Below are positions 29,462 through 37,791 of a DNA stretch of 38,260 nucleotides, piece after piece. How positions within the stretch are numbered: position 1 is the first letter of the stretch; each line of letters opens with the position of its first letter. The DNA comes from a virus, in IMG/VR virus record IMGVR_UViG_3300046648_000046, positions 1-38,260 of that record; one strand, given 5' to 3'. The notes below the pieces were generated by a model. The model ran no database searches. It was not told the origin of the DNA and worked only from the letters and a program-made list of their open reading frames with translations. Made by a program: the position numbers and the translations under genes.

Positions 29462-29469
29462 GACCCTCC

Positions 29470-32400
29470 TTACAGGGCGACGATTGCAGGGTGGGTCAGG
29501 CTGATTGGCTGACCAGGGTTGTGCGTCTTGACCACGCCGTTGATGCTGCGCTCAGTGGTCATGCGCTGGGCACCCACTAGCTCAAGGTCATCGAACGCGA
29601 ACGAGATTGGCAGCGTGTTCGTGTTGGCGGTCTGCACGAACGTCCGGATGCCCACCCCGCCAGCGGCAGGTAGGTCCGTATCCGTCGCCGTGACCTGCCA
29701 CGCGTCTGGCTCGCTGTCCTGCGTCCGCCACGCCTTGGCGCTGATGGTCGACCCCGTGACGTTGAACCGGACGTAGTACGCCTGGCCTGCGCTGTGCACC
29801 ATCGTGCTTGCAGCAGTCGCGAGCAGCGTTTCACTCGGCGTGCGCTTGCGGATGGACAGCTCAGCCGTGGCAGCGTTGCTGCTGAAAAACAGTCGGGCGA
29901 AGTAGTAGCTATTCACCGCGCTGTCCGTACGCAGCAGGCAGTACGCATAAATGGCGTCGCCAGTCGGGACTACCGGAACCGTGGTTTTCACCAATAGCTC
30001 AGAGTCCGTGCGGCTGAGCCCATCCATTGACGTGATGTGGAATGAGTTCTTGGTCGACACGTTGTGTCTTCCAGTGGTGCCGTTCACGTCGTACTCAGAC
30101 GACGCAGACGTACCGTGAACAGTCCACGCGTTGCCAAAGTCGGAAGTACCCCACCCGTTCGAAACCGAGCGCGTGAACGTGTCCTTCATGCTCTGGATTG
30201 CGGTAACCCGCAGTTCCTCGCCACCAGTCGACACACTGAAAGGGAACTCGTACGGCATGTTCACCGAGCCCAGGACCGGGCGAATGGTGGCGCCCTGAAC
30301 GAGGATCACGTCAGTCGCAGGCGGATTACTGCCCACGGTCGCAGCGATGGACATTCCGTCGACACTGGCAGGGGCCGTGAACGTCGCTTCAAACCACGTC
30401 CACGTGTTGGCAGGGACAGTCAGCGTGTTTCCGCTGGTGCTGGTGTAGTTGGTCCCGGTGTACCAGTTGAGGTTCAGCCCAACAGAGCGTGTGCGTGCGC
30501 AGCGCACCCAACCCGAGACGACGTACTGAGCGCCAGTGACTACCCCAGTGACGCGCGTGCTGTACGCGTTGGGGGTGGACGCTACGCCGTTCGGGGTGAA
30601 CTGCAACGCCCATGCGCTGTCACTCGGGGACTGTGGAGCAGGCACACGCGCGACCGTTCCCCCAGATCCGTTCCAGCTAGACGCGTCATCGCGTAGCCAG
30701 GGGTTCGGGGTGAGGACTGGCTGAGCCTGAACCCACATCGGGCCGTTCGTCACCGTGACGTCCACCTGTGTCTCACCGGTCGTCAGATCCTCGTACAGCG
30801 TGGTGCCGTCCGTGTCTGCCTTACCCAGTGAGGGGGTCTGGTCCCATCCCTCGTTTCGGCCGTCGATGGTGCCCACGTTGTACACGCTGTGCGGGGTGCA
30901 GTTGTACTCAATGGACCAGGACGCCAGCGACAGGGTCTCTTGGTATCCCTCCACCTTCTGGTCAATGGTGCCAGGGGGCATCCACTCGGGTGGGTTGACG
31001 ATCGTCAGTCGGTCGCCAACCTCGACATCAGCGGCAGACGAGATGAGGCCAGGCGCACGCGCCAGGTCCACAGCGATCGAGGGGTAACGCGCCTCATCCA
31101 CCGTGCCCATGCGCAGGTACCACCACGCTGTCTGGTCGGTCTGCTCGTCGTTGTACAGGTTCAGCGTGGTCGAGTCGTCGTACGTGCCCACACCAAGCGG
31201 GGGGTTCTGAACAGACAGGGTGCCGGTTTCCAAAATGGCCTGAGCCGACCCACCGTTACGGCGCTCAATCGTCCGGTCATTCCGAATTAGCTGGTCATCG
31301 TCAATGGGCTCGACCGGAGATATCAACCCGCGCGCGTTGAAGTCGAGTTCGAGCTGAACGGGCTGGTTATAGAACCCTGCGCGACCCCGGAACTTCAGCC
31401 CGATGTCCTCACGGTTCTCGTACAGGATTCCGCCGTCAGCGTCGGCAGCATCCTGAATCGTGGTCATGAGCGTCTCTGGGTACTGCGGCCCAACCTGCGC
31501 ATGGTCGTTGGCGCCATCCTGAATGAGCAGCGGTAGCGCCTCCTCACCCGAAAGGCGGATCATGCGGTTACCGGCAGTCTCACCGGCCCATCCGTCGATT
31601 GCCCCGCTGTACGCCGAGTTGGCCTTACCGTCCAGCCACGAACCCCACGCCGAGATGTGGCCCAGGGCCAACCCGTCGAGATCCGAGGAGTAGCCGTCAG
31701 GTGGGGAAGCCACGGCAACCGGGCGCCCGATCGTACCTGCGAACGTGCCCGAGCCCGCTCCCGCGTCTCCGCCAACGTCCTGCCAAATTAGCTGGTAGTC
31801 GACGTTCGCGCCGTTCTGGTTCACCGTCAGTTGAACCCGAATCCACTGGCCCCAAAGGTCGGTACCGATGGCGGTTGCGTGGTCGAATATCTGGACCCCG
31901 TCAGCGTCCTTACCGATGACGTGCGCCACCCCAGTACCCCACTGCAAGTACCACTCAGCGAGGGTGCCCGTGGAGATCACCCGCATGTACGTGCGCACCG
32001 TCGGGTTGATGGTGTCCATGCGGTAGATGAATTGAACTGTCCACGAAGTGGGGGGAGTTGCAGGCGCAGGGACAGCGCCGTAAAGCTGGGTCAGAGCACC
32101 CGCAGCGCTCTTGATCGTTGGAAGCGGGCTGCTCGATGGGAGCGTGTCCACAGCAGCCCAGTTGACGGGCGACACCTTCAACGGGCTAGTGCTGGTGCCC
32201 AGGTTGATAGCCTGCGTGGCCGTCTGCCCCTCTTCCATGGGCCAGTAGCTCAGAGGCTTGAACGAGGGAATCCGGCGCCGGAGCGTGGAGTCAAGAGCCT
32301 TCTGACCCTGCCCGAGTCGGCGCATGATGCCAGAGGCGACGAGCGGCACGTAGCCGTCAGAGCCCTCAGCCTCCCAGCGGGTAGGCCACTCGCTGACCTC

Positions 32401-33345
32401 ACCCACGAAACGCGTACGCCGGTTAGTGATGGCTGCACCAACACCCACGGTCCACACGCGCGAGGCAGAGTCCGTGAAGCTCGTAGTATTCGCTGCCTGC
32501 ACCTCAAAGTTCGGGGAGGCCACAACGGTGCCATCAATCCCTGAACGGACCTCAGCGCGGTAACAGCGGCCCGTGAAGGGGTACCGCAGTACCGTGATGC
32601 CAGAGTCAAGCTGCTGAGGCGAGACACTCAGCGGCGCCGTACTGTCGAAAATGGCGAACGTGCCGGAGCTGACACCATCGCCACCAAAGTTGATCCACGG
32701 GCCATCCATGGACTCAGCCCAGTAGAACCGCGAGGTAGCACCACCGGCGCCGTTGTCGACGTCGAACGTGGTACGCAGGGCAATGCGCTTGGGCAGGTTC
32801 TCGGGTAGGGCCATGCTCGAAACACGGCCCACCGTTCCATCCTGCGTGGTGTGGATGTACAGCGCGCGGTTCTCTAGGCGCATGTGGTACGACCGGTTAC
32901 CCGCTGCACCCCACTTGCCTATGAGCATCTGGGCGCCGGAAGCGTACCAATCCGCCTCGCCCTCCCAGCGGATATCAATGTCACCCGTGATCTTGACCGG
33001 AGCAGCGTCCGGCGTGGTCGTCAGGTCGGGGGCGCCTGACAGGTTGTCAAGGAACACCCCACCTTCGAGCACGCTGACCCGTAGCGGAGTGTTCCGGCCG
33101 AACTTGCCGTAGAGATCACTGCGGGGATTGCGAGGCGAGTAACGTCCCACAATCCCCGTCAGCTTCGAGGTTCCATTGTTCAGGGTCAACCGGCAAGAGC
33201 CGGGGTCGACCACTGCCCCTTCGTCCGCCTTACCACGCGTGATGACAACCGGGTCTCGGTTGTACACGTCAGCGGAAATGTTCTGCCACACGCCGTTGAT
33301 CTCTAGCTCTGTGACAATCTTCAGCGGATCGGTGGGGAACCCCAT
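29470..33345 (-). CDS. Giant minor tail protein with carbohydrate-binding-like modules
   Basis: A 1291-residue protein following the tape measure, in the place where separate distal tail and tail-associated genes normally lie. The N-terminal part (ITRGKADEGAVVDPGSCRLTL) has the opening of actinophage tail proteins. Two concanavalin/LamG-like stretches follow (about 100-290 and 360-560). A central part resembles a tail hub (about 590-850). A CBM4/9-like module (PNPWLRDDASSW ... TVPANTWTWFEATFTAP) covers about 900-1050, and another jelly-roll-like domain (KDTFTRSVSNGWGTSDFG) the end. Likely the tail tip and main receptor-binding protein. Domain borders are estimates. Confidence 0.75.
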   Translation of the reverse strand: MGFPTDPLKIVTELEINGVWQNISADVYNRDPVVITRGKADEGAVVDPGSCRLTLNNGTSKLTGIVGRYSPRNPRSDLYGKFGRNTPLRVSVLEGGVFLDNLSGAPDLTTTPDAAPVKITGDIDIRWEGEADWYASGAQMLIGKWGAAGNRSYHMRLENRALYIHTTQDGTVGRVSSMALPENLPKRIALRTTFDVDNGAGGATSRFYWAESMDGPWINFGGDGVSSGTFAIFDSTAPLSVSPQQLDSGITVLRYPFTGRCYRAEVRSGIDGTVVASPNFEVQAANTTSFTDSASRVWTVGVGAAITNRRTRFVGEVSEWPTRWEAEGSDGYVPLVASGIMRRLGQGQKALDSTLRRRIPSFKPLSYWPMEEGQTATQAINLGTSTSPLKVSPVNWAAVDTLPSSSPLPTIKSAAGALTQLYGAVPAPATPPTSWTVQFIYRMDTINPTVRTYMRVISTGTLAEWYLQWGTGVAHVIGKDADGVQIFDHATAIGTDLWGQWIRVQLTVNQNGANVDYQLIWQDVGGDAGAGSGTFAGTIGRPVAVASPPDGYSSDLDGLALGHISAWGSWLDGKANSAYSGAIDGWAGETAGNRMIRLSGEEALPLLIQDGANDHAQVGPQYPETLMTTIQDAADADGGILYENREDIGLKFRGRAGFYNQPVQLELDFNARGLISPVEPIDDDQLIRNDRTIERRNGGSAQAILETGTLSVQNPPLGVGTYDDSTTLNLYNDEQTDQTAWWYLRMGTVDEARYPSIAVDLARAPGLISSAADVEVGDRLTIVNPPEWMPPGTIDQKVEGYQETLSLASWSIEYNCTPHSVYNVGTIDGRNEGWDQTPSLGKADTDGTTLYEDLTTGETQVDVTVTNGPMWVQAQPVLTPNPWLRDDASSWNGSGGTVARVPAPQSPSDSAWALQFTPNGVASTPNAYSTRVTGVVTGAQYVVSGWVRCARTRSVGLNLNWYTGTNYTSTSGNTLTVPANTWTWFEATFTAPASVDGMSIAATVGSNPPATDVILVQGATIRPVLGSVNMPYEFPFSVSTGGEELRVTAIQSMKDTFTRSVSNGWGTSDFGNAWTVHGTSASSEYDVNGTTGRHNVSTKNSFHITSMDGLSRTDSELLVKTTVPVVPTGDAIYAYCLLRTDSAVNSYYFARLFFSSNAATAELSIRKRTPSETLLATAASTMVHSAGQAYYVRFNVTGSTISAKAWRTQDSEPDAWQVTATDTDLPAAGGVGIRTFVQTANTNTLPISFAFDDLELVGAQRMTTERSINGVVKTHNPGQPISLTHPAIVAL

Positions 33346-33355
33346 TGCGTACCTC

Positions 33356-35197
33356 CTATCGAGTGGCTATCTGCGAGAAACCACGTCCGTCAACACGGAA
33401 CAGCTTTCGGACTAGCCGCTTCATTTCCTCGTCCGAACCAGTCACATCTAGGCGGATGTTCTGGTTTACGCGAGCGCTCGCAGTAGCAGCGATGCCGCGC
33501 GCTTCCCATTCGGTCGTAACCGGCAGGGAGTGAGTCAGCCCCTTTAGCTGCTTACGCAGGTGTGGAATCTGCTTCTTGATACCGCGCTGGAAACCGGCGA
33601 TGACCATTCGGCCGTTAGGCGTCAGGATCTTCTTGTCAAGGGGCGCAGGTCCCTTCCAGCTAGTCAGCTTGGACGTAAGACCACCAAGGGTGGACTTGAC
33701 CGACCCAAACATGTTCTTGATTCCGTTAATGAATCCGGAGATCAGAGACTTACCGGCGCCCCACAGGACACCGCCCAGCGAGCCCAGAGCCGACTTAGCC
33801 TTGCCCGGAAGGGACTTGACAAAGTCAACCGCAGACCGGACGCCATCCCGCGCAGCGTTGGCCATCCGAGTACCGCCCGCCTTCATGGCAGACCACAGCT
33901 TGCCCGCAAGCGGAGCGATGGCCGAACCAATCTTGCCCGGTAGGTCTCGGAAGATGGACATCACGAAACTCGCCATGCCCCTAACAACCTGCTTGGCCAT
34001 ATCCATTGCACCGCTGAAGTCACCCTGAAGTAGCTTCGCGATCATCTGGATAGCGGGCACAACCACCGAAGTGATGTACTTCGCAAGGTAGTTGGCAAAG
34101 ATCGTTGCGAGCTGACCGACAAGCGCAATGATCGGGGTCAGAATCGGAACGAGCGCCTGTACAACCTGGCCCAGCGCACCAAACAGCGGAACGAGCGCAG
34201 CGAGGATCGGCGTAAGCGCAGGCAGCAGAGCAACGACGAGTTGCATGATCGGAGGAATCAGCGGCATGACCGCCTGCACCAGCGCGAGGAACGCCGTAAC
34301 AACTCCGTCGAGCACCGGACCCAGCGCAGCAATAACCGGCATGAGAGCGGAGCCCAGTTGCGCGATGATCGGCCCAAGTGCCTGTAGCAGCTTGGAAATT
34401 ACCGGTCCAGCGAACTGGAGTATCTGCCCGAGGAGCTGACCCAGCACCGGAAGGATTCCGCCAATGGCGCCGAAGAATGAACTCAGCACTCCCCCGGCCT
34501 GCCCGATTCCGCTGGACAGTCCGCTGAAGAGTCCGCCGAGACCCTGCCCCAGTGAGCCGAGACCCTGCGCGAGCCCATCAACCACGGGACCCGCATTCTT
34601 CATGACAGCCTGAAAGCCGGGCATGATGCCCTTGACCAGCTCACCAAGACCAGCCACAAGGGGCTGAATCATCGGCGCAGCCTGCTTGAACATGTCCCCC
34701 AGGGCAGGGGCGATACTGTCGAAGATGCCGCCTAGCTGCTTGGCTGCGTCAGCGAGGGGCTTGACCAGTGGCTGAGCGAGACTCTGCATGGTCTTGGAAA
34801 CGTGATCCTTGAGCCCAGAGAACGCGCTCTGAACCTGCTTGTTCTGTGCGGCAGCAGCCACACCCATACCGACCATCGCCAGAGGTACAGCAGCGATGGC
34901 ACCAGCCGCAGCGACTGCACCACCCGCAATCCCTGCGAACCCCAGTAGCGCAGGCTTAACGCTCTTGCTCGCCACTGTACCCATCGAGCTGAAAGCGGAG
35001 CCCATGCGGGTCTGAATACTCGAAGCTACGCCAGAAATCCGGGGACCCAGCGAGCGGAACGCAGAGTCAACCCGGCGCCCCACCCGCTCAGCTTCAGTGC
35101 GGATCGTCTCAAGCCTGCGGGCTGCGGCGCGTACGCCCCGGTCCAGTCGGTCAGTGTCGATGCCGAGTGCCACAGTCAGCGAAGCGAGAGTGGCCAC
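33356..35197 (-). CDS. Tape measure protein
   Basis: A 613-residue protein. A coiled-coil N-terminus (RGVRAAARRLETIRTEAERV), a long hydrophobic helical middle with glycine/proline repeats (GELVKGIMPGFQAVMKN, LVVALLPALTPILAALVPL) and a C-terminal SSLGG/KSLPGKAKSAL region are typical of tape measures. It sets tail length; at about 1.5 angstrom per residue the tail would be roughly 90 nm. The start is GTG 35197, after GAGAGGGGG. It follows the frameshifted chaperone genes as expected. Confidence 0.9.
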   Translation of the reverse strand: MATLASLTVALGIDTDRLDRGVRAAARRLETIRTEAERVGRRVDSAFRSLGPRISGVASSIQTRMGSAFSSMGTVASKSVKPALLGFAGIAGGAVAAAGAIAAVPLAMVGMGVAAAAQNKQVQSAFSGLKDHVSKTMQSLAQPLVKPLADAAKQLGGIFDSIAPALGDMFKQAAPMIQPLVAGLGELVKGIMPGFQAVMKNAGPVVDGLAQGLGSLGQGLGGLFSGLSSGIGQAGGVLSSFFGAIGGILPVLGQLLGQILQFAGPVISKLLQALGPIIAQLGSALMPVIAALGPVLDGVVTAFLALVQAVMPLIPPIMQLVVALLPALTPILAALVPLFGALGQVVQALVPILTPIIALVGQLATIFANYLAKYITSVVVPAIQMIAKLLQGDFSGAMDMAKQVVRGMASFVMSIFRDLPGKIGSAIAPLAGKLWSAMKAGGTRMANAARDGVRSAVDFVKSLPGKAKSALGSLGGVLWGAGKSLISGFINGIKNMFGSVKSTLGGLTSKLTSWKGPAPLDKKILTPNGRMVIAGFQRGIKKQIPHLRKQLKGLTHSLPVTTEWEARGIAATASARVNQNIRLDVTGSDEEMKRLVRKLFRVDGRGFSQIATR

Positions 35198-35222
35198 AGG
35201 ACACCCCCTCTCGGTAGGTCAC

Positions 35223-35564
35223 CTACGAATTTTCGTATGCGCGGACGTCGCCGCCCAAAGCAGAGTTCGTCTTCAAAACTTCCTGCCAGATTTCCTCTGG
35301 GGTCTTATCGCGCTTAAACCACACCGGGACAAAGTCCTTGGCCTTGAGCTTGGCGCCCTGCGCGTTGGCCACCGTGGCAGCGATGATGCCTGCCTGGTAG
35401 TCGGCGCGGAGACGCTCGTCAAGGGGGCCGGTCACCCGCTCGTACGCCATCCATTCGGTTAGTTCCCGGGAAGACGTACGGGCGAGCAACTCGGCTACAG
35501 GTATGCGCAGATGACTGGCAAGACGGAAGTAGAACTGTCGCTCTGGGCGGCCTACTAGTTTCCC
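35223..35564 (-). CDS. Tail assembly chaperone, -1 frameshift extension (gpT-like)
   Basis: This frame has no well-placed start; the -1 slip at GGGAAAC joins it to the chaperone. After the slip it reads GKLVGRPERQFYFRLASHL, then ELLARTSSRELTEWMAYERV, and ends AYENS. The fused product is about 232 residues (121 + 111). As in lambda gpG/gpGT, the short and long forms together guide tail tube assembly on the tape measure. Confidence 0.85.
   Translation of the reverse strand, partial: GKLVGRPERQFYFRLASHLRIPVAELLARTSSRELTEWMAYERVTGPLDERLRADYQAGIIAATVANAQGAKLKAKDFVPVWFKRDKTPEEIWQEVLKTNSALGGDVRAYENS
35224..35237. promoter_or_regulatory. Palindromic operator TACGAA-TT-TTCGTA, site 13
   Basis: Perfect arms. 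It encodes the last residues YENS and the stop of the chaperone extension, and lies 27 bp before the tape measure start. A rare case of the palindrome inside coding DNA. Confidence 0.65.
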
Positions 35565-35920
35565 GTCAGTTCCTCAACGTCATCGTCAGAGAGACCGGAG
35601 AGACGCGTAGCAACCTCGACCACGCGGGTAAGCGCCTGAGCGCTCTTCTCACCAAGTCGCTTGACCTCAGCATCAGAACGGAACAGCCGCTTGCCGTTCT
35701 CGTCCACCAGGCAGAACGCAGCGAGGCGGGCACGGTAGCGCTCAAGCGCCTTGTCCTTGTCAACGCCACTCATGTTGGCGTTCAACATGCCAGCCTCGAA
35801 CCGGTCCCGATCGGTACCGTTCATGCCCTGGACGAGAACCGTACCGCCCCACTCCGGGACGTCGACAGGCTCACGCTGTAGGTCGTCAGCGCTCAGGATG
35901 TCGTCAGCGGAAAGGTACAT
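35555..35920 (-). CDS. Tail assembly chaperone (gpG-like)
   Basis: A 121-residue acidic helical protein MYLSADDILSADDLQREPVDVPEWG..., ending DDDVEELTGN. Its position between the tail tube and tape measure genes, and the slippery GGGAAAC at its 3' end, identify it as the upstream chaperone. It starts 5 bp after the tail tube stop. Confidence 0.88.
   Translation of the reverse strand: MYLSADDILSADDLQREPVDVPEWGGTVLVQGMNGTDRDRFEAGMLNANMSGVDKDKALERYRARLAAFCLVDENGKRLFRSDAEVKRLGEKSAQALTRVVEVATRLSGLSDDDVEELTGN
35558..35564 (-). other. Slippery heptamer G GGA AAC (programmed -1 frameshift site)
   Basis: Codons ACG GGA AAC TAG in the zero frame; slipping back one base gives GGG AAA CTA GTA and an open frame to 35223. 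It matches the X XXY YYZ rule exactly, one codon before the stop. Confidence 0.9.
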
Positions 35921-35925
35921 CTACG

Positions 35926-36348
35926 TCACGCTCCGAAGGTGATAACAGGCTTGCCAGAAACCTTGAACTTCAGCTCAGCAGACATCTTGTCGTCCACGGG
36001 AGCTTCCTGAGAGAAACCGGTGAATACCAGCTTCAGCGCCCACTCACCCAGCGTGCCGGGGAACGTGAGCTTGTAATCGCGCGGCGATGCATCCTCGAAG
36101 TCAGCGATCATCGCGTCATGCTTGCGCGGGTCGTAGTTGACATTGATGGTGACCTCACCGGCGTCCTTGAGACCACCGATGAACTCTCGCCACCCGTTGG
36201 CCGAATCGTGGGCGGTGACGTCGTACGTCTCCCGCTCGATCTCCGGGCCGCTGAGGCTGGTCACGTTACCGATGGTGGTGAACGTGGGCGTTGGGGTTGC
36301 CATGTCGGACCGCTTCAGCGCGATACCGAAGGCGTCAACTCCAGACAC
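35926..36348 (-). CDS. Major tail (tube) protein
   Basis: A 140-residue protein. GNVTSLSGPEIERETYDVTAHDS and GWREFIGGLKDAGEVTINVNYDP are typical of siphovirus tail tube proteins with the lambda gpV-like fold, as is the closing KFKVSGKPVIT. It polymerises into the tube around the tape measure. Confidence 0.9.
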   Translation of the reverse strand: MSGVDAFGIALKRSDMATPTPTFTTIGNVTSLSGPEIERETYDVTAHDSANGWREFIGGLKDAGEVTINVNYDPRKHDAMIADFEDASPRDYKLTFPGTLGEWALKLVFTGFSQEAPVDDKMSAELKFKVSGKPVITFGA

Positions 36349-36352
36349 GTGG

Positions 36353-36745
36353 TTACTCCTTCGTCATGTGTACGCGGTACTGCGCGTTGATATGCCGCAC
36401 GTCCGGATCGGGGTCCGGTAGTACCTGGTGTTGGCTGTGCTTGATATAGACGTCCTTGAACCCGGACACGGTCAACGGCAGGCGATCAAGTGCAGCGTCA
36501 ACGGCTGCGAACATGTCGTAGACCTCACCGTTACCAGGCGCCTTAGACCACACGTGGACGACGACCAGGGAGTTAAGCCCCTGCGCGTCGTGGCTGTCAT
36601 CGGGGAATTCCGAGAACGAGCCGAACGAGACGTAGGGGAACGGCGCTGGTTCCGGCACCTCGTCGAACACCCGACCAGCGAGGGAAGGCGCAGCGTTCAG
36701 CTTGGCGAATAGCGCCGTCTGTAGTGGACGCAGACCAGTTGCCAA
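36353..36745 (-). CDS. Tail terminator (DUF3168-like)
   Basis: A 130-residue protein. LRPLQTALFAKLNAAPSLAGRVFDEVPEPAPFPYVSFG and VVVHVWSKAPGNGEVYDM match the tail terminator/DUF3168 pattern. It caps the tail and joins the head. It lies between the gp10-like gene and the tail tube gene, the usual order. Confidence 0.85.
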   Translation of the reverse strand: MATGLRPLQTALFAKLNAAPSLAGRVFDEVPEPAPFPYVSFGSFSEFPDDSHDAQGLNSLVVVHVWSKAPGNGEVYDMFAAVDAALDRLPLTVSGFKDVYIKHSQHQVLPDPDPDVRHINAQYRVHMTKE

Positions 36746-36751
36746 AAGTCG

Positions 36752-37117
36752 TCACCTTCCCAGGAATCGGGGCACCGAGCGCCGCAACTCGCGTTCGCCG
36801 GTACGTCGATGGATCTGAGCGGCAGGACCTAGGAACGGCTGATCGTCCATCTTGGACGTGCCCTTTTCCACGTAGTACGCATACTCGCGCGTCTTGCCTG
36901 CTTGGATCTGGACCCATGCCTTGCCTGAAGACGAATTGACCTTTGTCTCAATGGAGTCCCGTAGGGCGCCCGTTCGCACAGGCGCAAGGTCTTTAGCCGT
37001 CTTCTCAAGGTCATGGGCCCAGCGCTCAAGTGCCTCGTTGCGGGCAGCGTTCACACGGCGAGGTAGCAGGCGGAGCCTTGCAATCGCTGTCTTGAGCCCG
37101 CGCACGCTGGCACTCAT
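36752..37117 (-). CDS. HK97 gp10-like tail completion protein
   Basis: A 121-residue basic protein with APVRTGALRDSIETKV, YAYYVEKGTSKMDDQPFLGPA: the HK97 gp10 family signature. Acts in head-tail joining. It ends 6 bp before the tail terminator gene. Confidence 0.9.
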   Translation of the reverse strand: MSASVRGLKTAIARLRLLPRRVNAARNEALERWAHDLEKTAKDLAPVRTGALRDSIETKVNSSSGKAWVQIQAGKTREYAYYVEKGTSKMDDQPFLGPAAQIHRRTGERELRRSVPRFLGR

Positions 37118-37119
37118 GG

Positions 37120-37446
37120 TCAGCCGTTCTGAAGTACCGCCACGTTGACCGTAGTCACCGCGCTGTACGTGATGCTGGCTCGACCGGTCACCGGGTCCCG
37201 GTAGACGTTGGTCAGCGGGATGAAACCGTGCCCACCCGCAGGGACAGACAGGGCAGCGTCACCGATGGCCAGACCATCAATGGTGCCCGGAGTGACCACA
37301 GTGACAGTGATCGGCGAACCGCTACCGTTCGAGACGTGCAGCGAGAGGCCACCACCAACGGGGGCAGTGTCGCCACCCGCAGAGGCAGCAGCGTAGGTAG
37401 GTGCGGTACCGGCCAGGGCAACGCGCTGGGCAGCTAGGGAAGCCAT
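37120..37446 (-). CDS. Hypothetical, possible capsid decoration protein, 108 aa
   Basis: A 108-residue protein rich in Ala, Gly, Thr and Val: MASLAAQRVALAGTAPTYAAAS..., then LHVSNGSGSPITVTVVTPG and GRASITYSAVTTVNVAVLQ. All-beta and without charge clusters, as in small head decoration proteins. It sits between two head-completion genes. Assignment rests on composition and place. Confidence 0.55.
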   Translation of the reverse strand: MASLAAQRVALAGTAPTYAAASAGGDTAPVGGGLSLHVSNGSGSPITVTVVTPGTIDGLAIGDAALSVPAGGHGFIPLTNVYRDPVTGRASITYSAVTTVNVAVLQNG

Positions 37447-37458
37447 ACGGCAGAGTCC

Positions 37459-37791
37459 TTACTGTGAGGTCTGGCGAACCTTGCAGTCAGCCCGCAAGTA
37501 GGTGCCAGGTTCGGAAGGTTCGAACGTGGCCAGAACATCGAAGATCCGGCCAGGGGTTCGCAGTTCATCCCCCCGGCGTACTTGGGCGGAGGGAAGTAGA
37601 TACACGACGTGGGAGAGATCCGCGCCGTTGGAGTCAGCAACCACGCGTTCAGTGGCGGAAGGCTGCGAGAAACGGGCGCGCACCGCATCAATTTTTGCGC
37701 GTGCGCTAGTCCATCCCCCCATGCCATCCGGCGTACGAACCTCACGCCACACCTCAGCGGACGTGTTCAGCATGCGAGCAATACGGCTCAT
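37459..37791 (-). CDS. Head closure protein (SPP1 gp16-like)
   Basis: A 110-residue protein with VWREVRTPDGMGGWTSARAK, VVYLLPSAQVRRGDELRTPGRIFDVLATFEPS, the beta-barrel pattern of head-tail adaptors. It plugs the connector until the tail attaches. The ATG overlaps the connector stop (ATGA). Confidence 0.82.
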   Translation of the reverse strand: MSRIARMLNTSAEVWREVRTPDGMGGWTSARAKIDAVRARFSQPSATERVVADSNGADLSHVVYLLPSAQVRRGDELRTPGRIFDVLATFEPSEPGTYLRADCKVRQTSQ

